Part shown: piece after piece, positions 37,060-46,336 of the stretch
Numbering within the stretch: position 1 is the stretch's first letter
How the letters are laid out: each line of letters begins with the position of its first letter
DNA from: CAYWKS01 sp964458935
GTDB lineage: Bacteria > Planctomycetota > Phycisphaerae > Phycisphaerales > Zrk34
DNA length: 64,000 bases
NCBI GenBank assembly: GCA_964458935.1
Contig: CAYWKS010000002.1
Span: 62,001 to 126,000 of the forward strand
Direction: 5' to 3'
Notes under the pieces: model-generated
What the model was told of the DNA's origin: nothing
The model's database searches: none
Seen by the model: the letters and a program-made list of their open reading frames with translations, nothing else
Program-made: the position numbers and the translations under genes

Positions 37060-37518
37060 ATGACCATGACGAGACTACTGTGTGTGTTGAGCGGGTGCCT
37101 GCTTGCGGGGGTGCTGGCCGGTTGCCTTGGCCGCGGTCCTCGCACGAGCGACGACGACGTGGCGACGATGCGATACGAGTCGCTGCGAGAGTTGCTGTCG
37201 GACGAGGACGAGGACGTGCTGCTGGTGGACCCGCGGACGGCGGCGGCGTTCGCGACGGGCCACATCCCCGACGCGGTGAACATCCCGCTGCCGACGATGG
37301 TCAAGAAGGACCCGCGTCTGGCGGACGCCGAGCACATCGTGGTGTACGCGGCGGGATGGACGGACCCGCTGGCGATCGCGGCGGCGAAGCGTCTGCTGGC
37401 GTTGGAGTACGAGAACATCTCGCATTTCCCCGGAGGCCTGGAGCTCTGGGCCGAATCCGGCGGGCGGGTCGCGACGATCGACGCCGAGTCGATGGTCCGC
37501 CCGGAAACCGGCCGCTGA
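37060..37518 (+). CDS. Rhodanese-like lipoprotein lacking the catalytic cysteine
   Basis: A 152-residue protein with a lipoprotein signal (LLAGVLAGC, lipobox LAGC at about residues 20-23) and a single rhodanese domain: ESLRELLSDEDEDVLLVDPR, AAFATGHIPDAVNIPL and the expected strand IVVYAAGWTD. In active rhodaneses the last motif has cysteine where this protein has alanine, so sulfur transfer is unlikely; a binding or scaffold role at the membrane is inferred. It converges on the cobalamin adenosyltransferase gene with 9 nt between stops. Confidence 0.8.
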   Translation: MTMTRLLCVLSGCLLAGVLAGCLGRGPRTSDDDVATMRYESLRELLSDEDEDVLLVDPRTAAAFATGHIPDAVNIPLPTMVKKDPRLADAEHIVVYAAGWTDPLAIAAAKRLLALEYENISHFPGGLELWAESGGRVATIDAESMVRPETGR

Positions 37519-37527
37519 TCGGTTCGG

Positions 37528-38073
37528 TCATTCGCTGACCCACGGCACGTCATCGACGCCGCCGAGCTGATTGGCGCGTCGGGCCAAAGCGAACATCAGG
37601 TCGCTGACCCGGTTGATGTAGGGCACGACGCCTTCGCCGACGGGCTCGGCATCGGCGAGCGCGACGATGCAGCGTTCGGCGCGGCGGCAGATGGTCCGCG
37701 CCAGGTGCAGCCGCGCCGCCAGCTCCGACCCGCCGGGCAGCACGAAGTACTTGATCGGGGGCAGGGGCTCGGTCGCGGCGTCGATGAGGCTTTCGAGTTC
37801 GGTGACATGGTCGGGCGTGATGCGGACCTCATGCTTGACCGAGGCGTCGAGCGGCGTGCACAGGTCGGCGCCCAGGTCGAACAGCCGCGACTGCAACCGC
37901 ATGATCATGCGGTTCATGTCGGCGTCATCGCAGGCGGCGGCGGCGAGGCCGAGCGAGGCGTTGAGCTCGTCGACGGTGCCGTAGGCCTCGACACGGAGGG
38001 CGTGCTTGGTGGTGCGCTGCCCGCCATAGAGCCCGGTGGTGCCGTCGTCGCCGGTACGGGTATACAGCTTCAT
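37528..38073 (-). CDS. Cob(I)yrinic acid a,c-diamide/ATP:cob(I)alamin adenosyltransferase, PduO type
   Basis: A 181-residue trimeric-type adenosyltransferase making adenosylcobalamin. Signatures: YTRTGDDGTTGLYGGQR, VEAYGTVDELNASLG, FVLPGGSELAARLHLARTICRRAER (read in part) and YINRVSDLMFALAR. It supplies the cofactor needed by the methylmalonyl-CoA mutase 14 kb away. Its ATG overlaps the stop of the upstream exoribonuclease gene. Confidence 0.95.
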   Translation of the reverse strand: MKLYTRTGDDGTTGLYGGQRTTKHALRVEAYGTVDELNASLGLAAAACDDADMNRMIMRLQSRLFDLGADLCTPLDASVKHEVRITPDHVTELESLIDAATEPLPPIKYFVLPGGSELAARLHLARTICRRAERCIVALADAEPVGEGVVPYINRVSDLMFALARRANQLGGVDDVPWVSE

Positions 38074-39113
38074 GAGCGCGCTTCCTCGGCGGCGTCGGGA
38101 GCGGGGTCCGGCTCGACGTGGACCGGGGCGTCGAGCGGGTCGGGCCGGAAGTACCGGACGTTGTCCAGCGCCCAGATCTTGTCGGTGAAGTTGCCTTCGA
38201 GTTCGGCGGGGCTGGGTCCACCGGCGCGGGTCGCGGCGACGGCCATGTGCATCTTGGCCTCGAAGTTGTCCAGGAGGCTGACGAACAGGGCCTCGGGCGT
38301 GCTGGGGATGCGGGCGGCGCCGAATTCGGGCTTGCCGTGGTGGCTGAGGACGATGTGCTCCAGGACCATCAGCGCGTCGCGGGGGATGTCGTGGCCGGCC
38401 TTGGCGCAGATGGTCGCCTTCTGCTCGAGCCAGATCACGCCGCGGACGAGGTGGCCGACGAGCTGGCCTTCATCGCTGTACCCGAACCCGCTGCGCCAGT
38501 TGAGCTCGGCACACTTGCCAATGTCGTGGATGAACAGGCCCATCAGGACCAGATCGCGGTTGAGGTGGGGATGGAAGGGCAGGACGGCCTCGGCGTGGTT
38601 GAGGAGGCTGAGGGTGTGTTCGAGCAGGCCGCCGAGATAGGCATGATGGAGGGTGACAGCGGCGGGTGCTTCCTTGAACGCGGCCATGAGGGGGGCATCC
38701 TGGAGGTAGGCCTCGGCGAGGGCGCGGACGCCGTCGTGCTGCATGGAGCGCATGATCTGGCTGACGTGGTCGAACATCGCGTCGATGTCCTTGTCCGTGG
38801 TGGGTAGCAGGTCATGCAGGTCATCGGGTGTGGGCCGGGCGGCCTCGATGCTCTGGATGATGACCTGGAGCTGGCCCTGATAGGGCTGGGTCTGGCCCTC
38901 GAGTCGGACGAACCCGTCGGTGGGCAGGGCGTTGACGAACTGTTCGCTGGCGTTCCACATCCGCGCCGGGAGCCGGCCGGACTTGTCGGCGATCAGGCAC
39001 TTGAGGTACGGCTTGCCCTGGCGGGTGAGGCCGAGCTGGGCGTTCTGGACGGCGAACAGGCCCTCGATGAGCTGGTTCGGGCCCATGTCAGAGATGAACA
39101 GTCGGTCGGTCAT
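38070..39113 (-). CDS. YhaM-type 3'-5' exoribonuclease (OB fold plus HD domain)
   Basis: A 347-residue protein: OB-fold nucleic-acid domain (residues about 12-95, KPYLKCLIADKSGRLPARMW) and an HD metal-dependent phosphohydrolase domain with HHAYLGGLLEHTLSLLNHA, FIHDIGKCAEL and HIVLSHHGKPEFGA. This is the YhaM/CBF1 architecture, which trims RNA and single-stranded DNA from the 3' end. AAAGGAAA precedes the ATG at 39113; TACGAT at 39145-39150 may be its -10 box. Confidence 0.88.
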   Translation of the reverse strand: MTDRLFISDMGPNQLIEGLFAVQNAQLGLTRQGKPYLKCLIADKSGRLPARMWNASEQFVNALPTDGFVRLEGQTQPYQGQLQVIIQSIEAARPTPDDLHDLLPTTDKDIDAMFDHVSQIMRSMQHDGVRALAEAYLQDAPLMAAFKEAPAAVTLHHAYLGGLLEHTLSLLNHAEAVLPFHPHLNRDLVLMGLFIHDIGKCAELNWRSGFGYSDEGQLVGHLVRGVIWLEQKATICAKAGHDIPRDALMVLEHIVLSHHGKPEFGAARIPSTPEALFVSLLDNFEAKMHMAVAATRAGGPSPAELEGNFTDKIWALDNVRYFRPDPLDAPVHVEPDPAPDAAEEARS

Positions 39114-39613
39114 GTGCTCGGTTTCCTTTCGGGTCGAACGCCGCATCGTAACGCGCGACGGCGCGGGTGACGAATAGCCCTGCTCTTGCGACGCGATCGT
39201 GCGCAGGGGCGGGTCCGTGTCCGCCCCACGCCTCCCCCCGGCCGGTCATTCGAATCTAAGTGTATGTCGCGCAGACTGTTGTGTTGGACACGGGTGGTTG
39301 TCCGCCCGTGGCCGTGCGGACAGGGGCGGGGACGGGCGGCGGCGGGGGGTGCGTGGCGAAAGACGTTGGGAGCCAACAGGTTGCGTGATTTCATGGAATG
39401 ACTCGCAGCGAACTCCGGCGAGGACTGCATGCGGCATCGCGCACAGAGGCGTGGCGTATCGCGGCCGGGTCGGGCGCCGAAACTGAAGCATGTCCGAAGC
39501 AAGACACAATGCCCTCCCATATATAGGGCACCGGTGACGGGGCCGAGCGCGCCGGGGCGTCGTTTCGCTGGAAAAAGTTGAATTATTTTTCGGGTGGCCT
39601 TGGCCGGGCGTGG
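39114..39613. other. Intergenic region upstream of the exoribonuclease gene
   Basis: A 500-bp gap after bioD (both neighbours on the minus strand). It contains minus-strand TATATAT near 39520 and TACGAT at 39145-39150 as possible -10 boxes, and an A/T-rich stem-loop near 39571-39594 (GAAAAA ... TTTTTC) just past bioD. Short open frames here are not protein-like. Confidence 0.4.
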
Positions 39614-40366
39614 TCAGCCGCGTCGCATAGGTTTGCAGATGCGATGCCAGTCGGTGGCGGCGGCGGCGTCGCGAACGGCGGGGGGGAGCTGGCCCTGCTC
39701 GGGTGCGACGTTCCGAGCGTCGGGGATCGTGGCAAGCACCTTGGTCTTGTTCTGGCTGGCCAGGAGTCTGGGGTTGTCCTGCACGGCCGGGTCAGGGCTG
39801 TCCGGGTCGTAGCGGTTGACGACCAGCCCGGCGAGGCGAAGGCCGGCGGACTTGATGGCGCGGCAGGTCAGGGCGGTGTGGTTGAGCGTGCCCAGGTCCG
39901 GTCGGGTGACGACGAGGACGGGGTAACCGATGGCGCGGGCGAGGTCGAGGACGGTGTGGCGGTCGTCGAGGGGGACCATGATGCCGCCGACGCCTTCGAC
40001 CAGCATCAGGTCGGAGTCGGTGTCGAGCCGGGCAATGGCGTCGAGGATCGCGTCGAAGTCGACGGGTCGTCCGGCCTTCTCGGCGGCGACGTTGGGCGAG
40101 AGCGGCGGGGCGAAGCGAATGGGGTTGATCACATGCAGGGGCGCCGGGCAGTCGGCGAAGTGGGCCAGGGCCTCGGCGTCGGGGCTGACCAGTTCACCGC
40201 GCTCGTGGCGGCAGCCGGAGGCGATGGGCTTGCAGACGCCCACGCGGATGGACGGGTCGGCGGCGCGGCAGGCGGCGGCGATGGCGCAGGTGACGGCGGT
40301 CTTGCCGACGCCGGTGTCGGTGGCGGTGATGAACAGGCCGGGGGATGTGGTGTTGGCGTTGTTCAG
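39614..40366 (-). CDS. bioD: Dethiobiotin synthetase, start codon unclear
   Basis: A protein of about 250 residues that closes the ureido ring of biotin using ATP and CO2. P-loop TATDTGVGKT, the VCKPIASG lysine, EGVGGIMVPL and LVVTRPDLGTLNH are diagnostic. Between the P-loop and the in-frame TAG that ends nnrD there is no ATG, GTG or TTG; CTG at 40364-40366, with GGAAA about 9 nt upstream, is the best candidate. Starting at the GTG at 40243 would remove the P-loop. No other bio genes are in the window. Confidence 0.85.
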   Translation of the reverse strand: MNNANTTSPGLFITATDTGVGKTAVTCAIAAACRAADPSIRVGVCKPIASGCRHERGELVSPDAEALAHFADCPAPLHVINPIRFAPPLSPNVAAEKAGRPVDFDAILDAIARLDTDSDLMLVEGVGGIMVPLDDRHTVLDLARAIGYPVLVVTRPDLGTLNHTALTCRAIKSAGLRLAGLVVNRYDPDSPDPAVQDNPRLLASQNKTKVLATIPDARNVAPEQGQLPPAVRDAAAATDWHRICKPMRRG

Positions 40367-40417
40367 TGGCCGGTTTCCGGGTGCTGGGGCCGTGGGTCGG
40401 TGGCGGTCGGGGGATGA

Positions 40418-41287
40418 CTACCGGCGGGTGTGTTGGAGCATGGCGCAGGGCAGCAGGTCGGCCAGGTCGTGGGCGCGGAGGCCGGTGGGGCCGTGCTTCT
40501 GTGCCCAGAGGTCGGCGGCGGCGCCGTGGAGGTGAGCGGCGAGGACGGCGGCGTCGAAGCGGTCGAGGCCCTGGGCGATGAGGCCGGCGATGGCGCCGGC
40601 GAGCACGTCGCCGGTCCCGGCGGTGGCGAGGGCGGGGTTGCCGGTGGTGTTGACGGCGGTGCGTTTGCCGTCGGAGATGATGGAGCGGTGGCCCTTGAGG
40701 AGGACGACGGCGTTGTACTTGACGGCGAGCTGGGCGGCGGCATCGGGGCGGGCGTCGGGATCGACCGGGTCGACGTCGAGCTCGGCGGCGTCGGCGAGGC
40801 GATTGAACTCGCCGGGGTGGGGCGTCATGACCAGGGGGCAGCGCGGGGCGAGGGTGGCGTCGCGGACCTCGGCGAGGTTGTTCAGCCCGTCGGCGTCGAG
40901 CACGATGGGGCGAGGCTGGCGGAGCAGGCCCTCGACGAGCTCGCACTGTTCCCTGCCCATGCCCATGCCCGGGCCGACGACCAGGACGTCGTCGCGGTCC
41001 ATGCGTCGATCGAGGGCCTCGGCGGGCTCGTAGTCGGCGTTGTACTGGAAGGCGAGGCCGGTGGCGGAGGGCTCGATGACGAGCATGGCGACGAGCAGGT
41101 CGTTGGGAGCGGCGATGCGCACGAGCCCGGCGCCGGCGCGGAGGGCTGCGCGTGCGGCGAGGGCAGGCGCGCCGACCATCTGGGCGCTGCCGCCGATGAC
41201 AACGACCGTGCCGAAGGTGCCCTTGTGGGCATCGTCGGGGCGTTGGGGCAGTTTGGGCAGGGCCTGTTGTGCGTCGCGCTCGGTCAA
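40418..41287 (-). CDS. nnrD: ADP/ATP-dependent NAD(P)H-hydrate dehydratase
   Basis: A 289-residue ribokinase-like enzyme repairing hydrated NADH and NADPH. Signatures: KGTFGTVVVIGGSAQMVGAPALA (read in part), VVGPGMGMG, LDADGLNNLA, MTPHPGEFNRL, VVLLKGHRSII and NPALATAGTGDVLAGAIAG. TTG start at 41287 with GGGAG upstream. The epimerase domain often fused or adjacent is absent. The TAG stop is in frame with bioD. Confidence 0.93.
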   Translation of the reverse strand: MTERDAQQALPKLPQRPDDAHKGTFGTVVVIGGSAQMVGAPALAARAALRAGAGLVRIAAPNDLLVAMLVIEPSATGLAFQYNADYEPAEALDRRMDRDDVLVVGPGMGMGREQCELVEGLLRQPRPIVLDADGLNNLAEVRDATLAPRCPLVMTPHPGEFNRLADAAELDVDPVDPDARPDAAAQLAVKYNAVVLLKGHRSIISDGKRTAVNTTGNPALATAGTGDVLAGAIAGLIAQGLDRFDAAVLAAHLHGAAADLWAQKHGPTGLRAHDLADLLPCAMLQHTRR

Positions 41288-41402
41288 CGGTCCGTTCTCC
41301 CTGTCAGACCGTCGCGGGTCCGGGTGGGTCTGAACCGTAGTGTGCGGGTTGGCTTGGGATTTGGCAAGTGGCCCGCGGCGGGCCGGCGAGGCGAGGCGGC
41401 GT

Positions 41403-42191
<789 letters not shown>

Positions 42192-42291
42192 CCGCAAGTC
42201 CGTCGTCGATCCCGTGCCGGGCCGTCGGCACGGCCGCCCTGCCGGGCTCGGCCATGATAGGCCGCACGCCGCGCCGATCGGCCGTTTGTCG

Positions 42292-43752
42292 TCAGTCGAC
42301 CGGCTCGATCTTCAGCCGCCCGATCAGGTCGGCCATCTTGACCACGTCGTTGGTCCACCGGCCGTCCGCCAGGTCGGTGGTGGACAGCAGGATATGGGTG
42401 GCGTCGAAGGCGTGATCGTCCGAGAGCGCGGCGTCGAGGTCGATCCAGCGGCCGTCGACCCAGGCCTGCGTCCAGGCGTGGTAGCCGAAGACGCTGCCCA
42501 TGCCCGGCCAGTTGTCAACGTAGACCAGTCCGCTGGCGAGGCGGCTGGGGACGTTGATGGCGCGACACATCGCGGCGAGCAGCACCGCGTGCTCCGTGCA
42601 ATCGCCCTGGCGGGTGCGGGCGACCTCGCCGGCCGTGGCCATGCCCACGCTCAGGTTCTTCGCATCGATGTAGCCGTGGACGAAACGCCGCAGGTCCTCG
42701 ATGGAAGGGGGCGCATCCGCCGCGGTCGCGGCCTGCGCGACCAGGGCCTTGACCTTCTCATCGCGTCCGTCGGCCATGGCCGAGTGCGTGACCGGCGGGT
42801 CGGGCGGAGGTTCGGCGGCCGGGCGATCGCGCGCCGCCAGATCGATGGTCACGATCGCCGATCGCGCATCGATGCGTTGCACGGCCTGCGCGGGTGACTC
42901 GGGCAGGTCGGGCAGATCGCCCTCGCTCATGGTCAGGCGATAGGTCGCCTCCGTCAGCCCGCGGGGGTTGTCGATCGGCCGGTCGAGGCGGATGAGCGTG
43001 TCGTTGAGCATCTCCGGCGGGGTCTTCTTCGCCAGGGCGAGTTCCTTGTCGGCGGCGACGACGTCGAGCGCGATGCCGCCGAGGTTGATCGAGGTCTTGA
43101 GCTGGTGGGCCTGGTCGTCGACCCACACGTCCGAGACCAGGCCGGGCTGGCTCTCGGTGGCGACCTTGAGGTGGGTGGCGGGGACGGTCTTGCCGAACAC
43201 GTCGATGGCCTGGCGTCCGACGCGGCGGGCGTTGACCTGTTCGAGGTCGAAGCGATCGGTGTAGTTGAAGGTGGTATAGGAGAATTCGGGGTCGCCGGCG
43301 TTGAGCCGCGCCCGCTCATAAGCCTTCGCCTGGGCGGGGGTGAGCCAGTCGCCGTCGGGGGCGGGCAGGGTCTGCCGGCGGGACTGGCCGGCCTGGGTGG
43401 TGGTCTTGTGCATCTTGTCCCCGTCGAACCGGACGTGGGTCCTCATCGCCATCGCGCCCAGGTCCATCGTCGTCCCGGCTTCGAGCGGCTGGTGGTCGGC
43501 GGTCTCGACGAAGCGTGAGTCTATGGCGATGGTGATCGGCTGGCCGGCTCGGCCGACCTCGATCTCGAAGCGGACGGTGGAGATGATGCGGCCGGCGTCG
43601 TGGACGGTGCGGCTGACCATGTGCCCGGCGGGCTGGCCCTGGAGCACGGTGACGGCCCAGGATTCATCGACGACGCGGGGCTCGGCGTGGGCGGCGCCCG
43701 CGGCGGCAAGGACGCAGGACACCGCGACGACCAAGCGAAAGACTGTGTGCAT
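42292..43752 (-). CDS. Secreted transglutaminase-like protein
   Basis: A 486-residue protein with signal peptide (residues 1-24, ending AAGAAHA). The C-terminal third is a transglutaminase/protease-like domain with the full triad context: QGDCTEHAVLLAAMCRA (Cys), GYHAWTQAW (His) and DLDAAL (Asp). The N-terminal 300 residues are beta-rich and unassigned. Likely a periplasmic peptidase or cross-linker; the substrate is unknown. A minus-strand TACAAT at 43808-43813 may drive it with a leader of about 50 nt. Confidence 0.85.
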   Translation of the reverse strand: MHTVFRLVVAVSCVLAAAGAAHAEPRVVDESWAVTVLQGQPAGHMVSRTVHDAGRIISTVRFEIEVGRAGQPITIAIDSRFVETADHQPLEAGTTMDLGAMAMRTHVRFDGDKMHKTTTQAGQSRRQTLPAPDGDWLTPAQAKAYERARLNAGDPEFSYTTFNYTDRFDLEQVNARRVGRQAIDVFGKTVPATHLKVATESQPGLVSDVWVDDQAHQLKTSINLGGIALDVVAADKELALAKKTPPEMLNDTLIRLDRPIDNPRGLTEATYRLTMSEGDLPDLPESPAQAVQRIDARSAIVTIDLAARDRPAAEPPPDPPVTHSAMADGRDEKVKALVAQAATAADAPPSIEDLRRFVHGYIDAKNLSVGMATAGEVARTRQGDCTEHAVLLAAMCRAINVPSRLASGLVYVDNWPGMGSVFGYHAWTQAWVDGRWIDLDAALSDDHAFDATHILLSTTDLADGRWTNDVVKMADLIGRLKIEPVD

Positions 43753-43807
43753 GATCACGACCTCACGAATACGCCGACGACACCGGGACCTCGGGCACGA
43801 CGCGGGC

Positions 43808-43837
43808 ATTGTATCCCTGTCGGGCCGGGCCTACAGT
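43808..43837. promoter_or_regulatory. Overlapping divergent promoters for larE and the transglutaminase gene
   Basis: Plus strand: TTGTAT (43809-43814), 17 bp, TACAGT (43832-43837), then 6 nt to the larE ATG. Minus strand: TACAAT occupies 43808-43813, so the two promoters share bases and cannot be used at once. Confidence 0.5.
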
Positions 43838-43843
43838 GACGGC

Positions 43844-44683
43844 ATGCAAGCGGCGGCGGAACAGCTCGTGGCGCGGCTGGCGGCGGTGATCGAGCCGCGC
43901 CGCAAGCTGCTGACCGCGTACAGCGGGGGGGTGGACTCGACGGTGGTCGCCGCCGCGGCCCGCCGGGCGCTGGGCAAGGCGGACGCGCCGGCGGCGATCG
44001 GCGACTCGGCGAGCCTGCCGCGGCATGAACTGGACGAGGCCCGCGCGATCGCGACGCAACTCGACCTCGAACTCGTTGAAGTTCAGCCCGGCGAGCAGGA
44101 CGACCCCAACTACCAGGCCAACGCCGGCGATCGGTGCTACTTCTGCAAGTCGCACCTGTACGCCTGCCTGTGGACGCTGGCCGACGATCGGGGCATCGCG
44201 TACATCGCCAACGGCACGAACGCCGACGACCTGGGCGACCACCGGCCGGGGCTCGACGCGGCGCGGGAGAACCGCATCGTCAGCCCGCTGCTGGAGGCGG
44301 GGCTGGGCAAGGCCGAGGTCCGAACCATCGCCCAGGCGCTGGGACTGCCCAACGCCGACAAGCCTGCGGCCGCGTGCCTGGCCAGCCGCATCCCCTTCGG
44401 GACGGCGGTCACGCCCGAGCGGCTGGCGATGATCGAGCAGGCCGAAGAGGCGCTGCGCGAGCTGGGTTTCCGCGGGTTGCGGGTCCGCCACCACGAGGGC
44501 GTGGCGCGGATCGAGGTCCCCCCGGCGCAGTTGCCGCAGTTGGTCGATGAACGCATCCGCGGGCAGATCGTCGAGCAGCTCACCGCGATCGGTTACGTCT
44601 ACGTGACGGTGGACCTCGCGGGGTTCCGCTCGGGCTCGGGCAACGCGATGCTGCAGTGGTTGGCGACCGACGCCCCGCGGTGA
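43844..44683 (+). CDS. larE: ATP-dependent sacrificial sulfur transferase LarE
   Basis: A 279-residue PP-loop protein (AYSGGVDSTVVA near the N-terminus) that donates sulfur to the pincer precursor. GDRCYFCKSHLY and PAAACLASRIPFG are conserved; the latter contains the single cysteine that LarE of Lactobacillus sacrifices. The three-cysteine iron-sulfur variant is not evident. The ATG lies 6 nt after a -10 box with no ribosome site, implying leaderless expression. Confidence 0.93.
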   Translation: MQAAAEQLVARLAAVIEPRRKLLTAYSGGVDSTVVAAAARRALGKADAPAAIGDSASLPRHELDEARAIATQLDLELVEVQPGEQDDPNYQANAGDRCYFCKSHLYACLWTLADDRGIAYIANGTNADDLGDHRPGLDAARENRIVSPLLEAGLGKAEVRTIAQALGLPNADKPAAACLASRIPFGTAVTPERLAMIEQAEEALRELGFRGLRVRHHEGVARIEVPPAQLPQLVDERIRGQIVEQLTAIGYVYVTVDLAGFRSGSGNAMLQWLATDAPR

Positions 44684-44684
44684 G

Positions 44685-45223
44685 TCACATCCCGCGCGAG
44701 AACAGCGCCGACCCGAGCAGCGCCAGGCCGCTGAGCACCAGGCCCACGATGAACACCATGTAGGCGAGGCTGATGTAGCGGTACTTCTGCTTCGCGAGGA
44801 ACTTGCCCATGGTGTAGACCTCGCGGATCGCCTGCTCGTAGGCGAGGTTGGGGTCGTTGAGGACCTTTTCCATTTCCTGCTCGAATTGCTCGTAGTCCAT
44901 GCGGACGAAGTCGCCGAAGAACAGCAGGTTGAAGCCCTTGCTGCGGATGTCGGGCGCCTCGCGGATGCGGCGGGGCATGTTGACCTTGGGCATGACCGCA
45001 TAGGCGGCGAGGATCACCGTGACCAGGCTCGACAGGCAGACCATGCCCGCCGCCCAGCGCAGTTGCGGGTCGAGCACGTGCGGGGCGGTGAACGTGATCA
45101 CGATCGTCGAGACGGTCAGCAGCATGTTGGCCTTGGTGTCGGCCATGGTGCTGAGCTGCACGTGGTGGCGCGGGTCTGCCGCAGCAACTGGTCATAGACG
45201 CCGGCCGGTTCTTGGACTTTCAC
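44685..45223 (-). CDS. Pycsar-effector-like (DUF5706/PycTM-type) membrane protein with apparent frameshift
   Basis: From a GTG at 45223, with AAGGA upstream, a frame reads VKVQEPAGVYDQLLRQTR; at 45168-45169 one nucleotide appears missing and the protein continues in another frame as HHVQLSTMADTKANMLL and on to 44685. The joined protein of about 180 residues has the ADTKANMLL motif and two N-terminal helices plus a third near the C-terminus (about residues 140-160), as in DUF5706/PycTM-type proteins. If the shift is real, only the 158-residue piece from the GTG at 45161 can be made. No cyclase gene is adjacent. Confidence 0.6.
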
Positions 45224-45244
45224 CTCGTCCGTCCTTCTGGCAGG

Positions 45245-46336
45245 TCAGGTCACGGCGCCGATCGCCCGCCACGCCGACGCGATGGCCTGGTCGTCCGCGT
45301 CGTCGGCGACGGTCACGCCGCCCATGCCCTCGGGGAGCACGAGGCGGATGCGGTCGTCGGCGACCTTCTTGTCCAGCCGCATGGCGGCCATGAGCGTGTC
45401 GACGGGTCCGAGGTCGGCCCGGACCGGCAGCCCGATCCGCTCGAGCAGCGGCCCGAGGCGGTCGGGGACGTCCGGGGCGCAGCGGCCGGCGTCGACGGCG
45501 AGCCGCGTCGCCGCCACCATGCCCAGCGCCACCGCCTCGCCGTGCTCGATCTGGCCGTAGCCCCGCGTCGCCTCGATGGCGTGCGCGAACGTGTGGCCAA
45601 AATTCAGGTGCGCCCGCACGCCCGACTCTTTTTCATCCTGCATGACGACGTCGGCCTTGATCGCGACGTTGCGGGCGATCAGTTCGGTCAGCACCGCCGC
45701 GTCGAGCGCGAGGATGGCGTCGAGGTGTTCGGCGGTCCAGTCGAACAGATCGGCGTCGCGGATGACCGCGTGCTTGACGCACTCGGCGAGCCCGCACCGC
45801 ACCTCGCGCGGCGGCAGGGTCCGCAGCACCAGCGGGTCGATGACGACGACGACCGGCTGGTGGAAGGCGCCGATGAGGTTCTTGCCCTGGGGGACGTTGA
45901 CGCCGACCTTGCCGCCGACGCTCGCGTCGACCATGGCGAGCAGGGTGGTGGGGCATTGCACGAACGGCACGCCGCGGAGGTAGGTCGCGGCGACGAACCC
46001 GGCGGTGTCGCCGGTGACCCCGCCGCCGAGGGCGACGACCGGGGAGCGGCGTTCGAGCTTGGCCCCCAGCATGACGTCGTACGCCCCGCGGACCGTCCCG
46101 AGCGTCTTGTGCTGCTCACCGCGGGGCAGGGCATGAACCAGCACGTCGTACCCCGCCGCGCTCAACGCGGCCTGCGCCCCCGAGCCGTGCAGGTCGTACA
46201 CCGCCTGGTCGGCGATCAGGGCGCAGCGGCGGTGGGGGGCGCGTTCGCGGGTCAGCTCGCCCAGCCGCGCCATAACGCCCGGATCGACGATCACGTCATA
46301 GCCATGGTGGGGGAGTTGGATGTTGACGATCGCCAT
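45245..46336 (-). CDS. aroB: 3-dehydroquinate synthase
   Basis: A 363-residue shikimate-pathway enzyme using NAD and a divalent metal. Signatures: VALGGGVTGDTAGFVAATYLRGV (read in part), QCPTTLLAMVDASVGGKVGVN (read in part), GLAECVKHAVI, NFGHTFAHAIE and GEAVALGM. Its first 41 nt overlap the end of the upstream membrane-protein gene in another frame, suggesting translational coupling. Confidence 0.96.
   Translation of the reverse strand: MAIVNIQLPHHGYDVIVDPGVMARLGELTRERAPHRRCALIADQAVYDLHGSGAQAALSAAGYDVLVHALPRGEQHKTLGTVRGAYDVMLGAKLERRSPVVALGGGVTGDTAGFVAATYLRGVPFVQCPTTLLAMVDASVGGKVGVNVPQGKNLIGAFHQPVVVVIDPLVLRTLPPREVRCGLAECVKHAVIRDADLFDWTAEHLDAILALDAAVLTELIARNVAIKADVVMQDEKESGVRAHLNFGHTFAHAIEATRGYGQIEHGEAVALGMVAATRLAVDAGRCAPDVPDRLGPLLERIGLPVRADLGPVDTLMAAMRLDKKVADDRIRLVLPEGMGGVTVADDADDQAIASAWRAIGAVT

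Noticed and set aside
44685..46336. Complete Pycsar anti-phage system
   Set aside because: Only an effector-like protein is present; neighbours are larE and aroB, and no cyclase gene was seen in the window.
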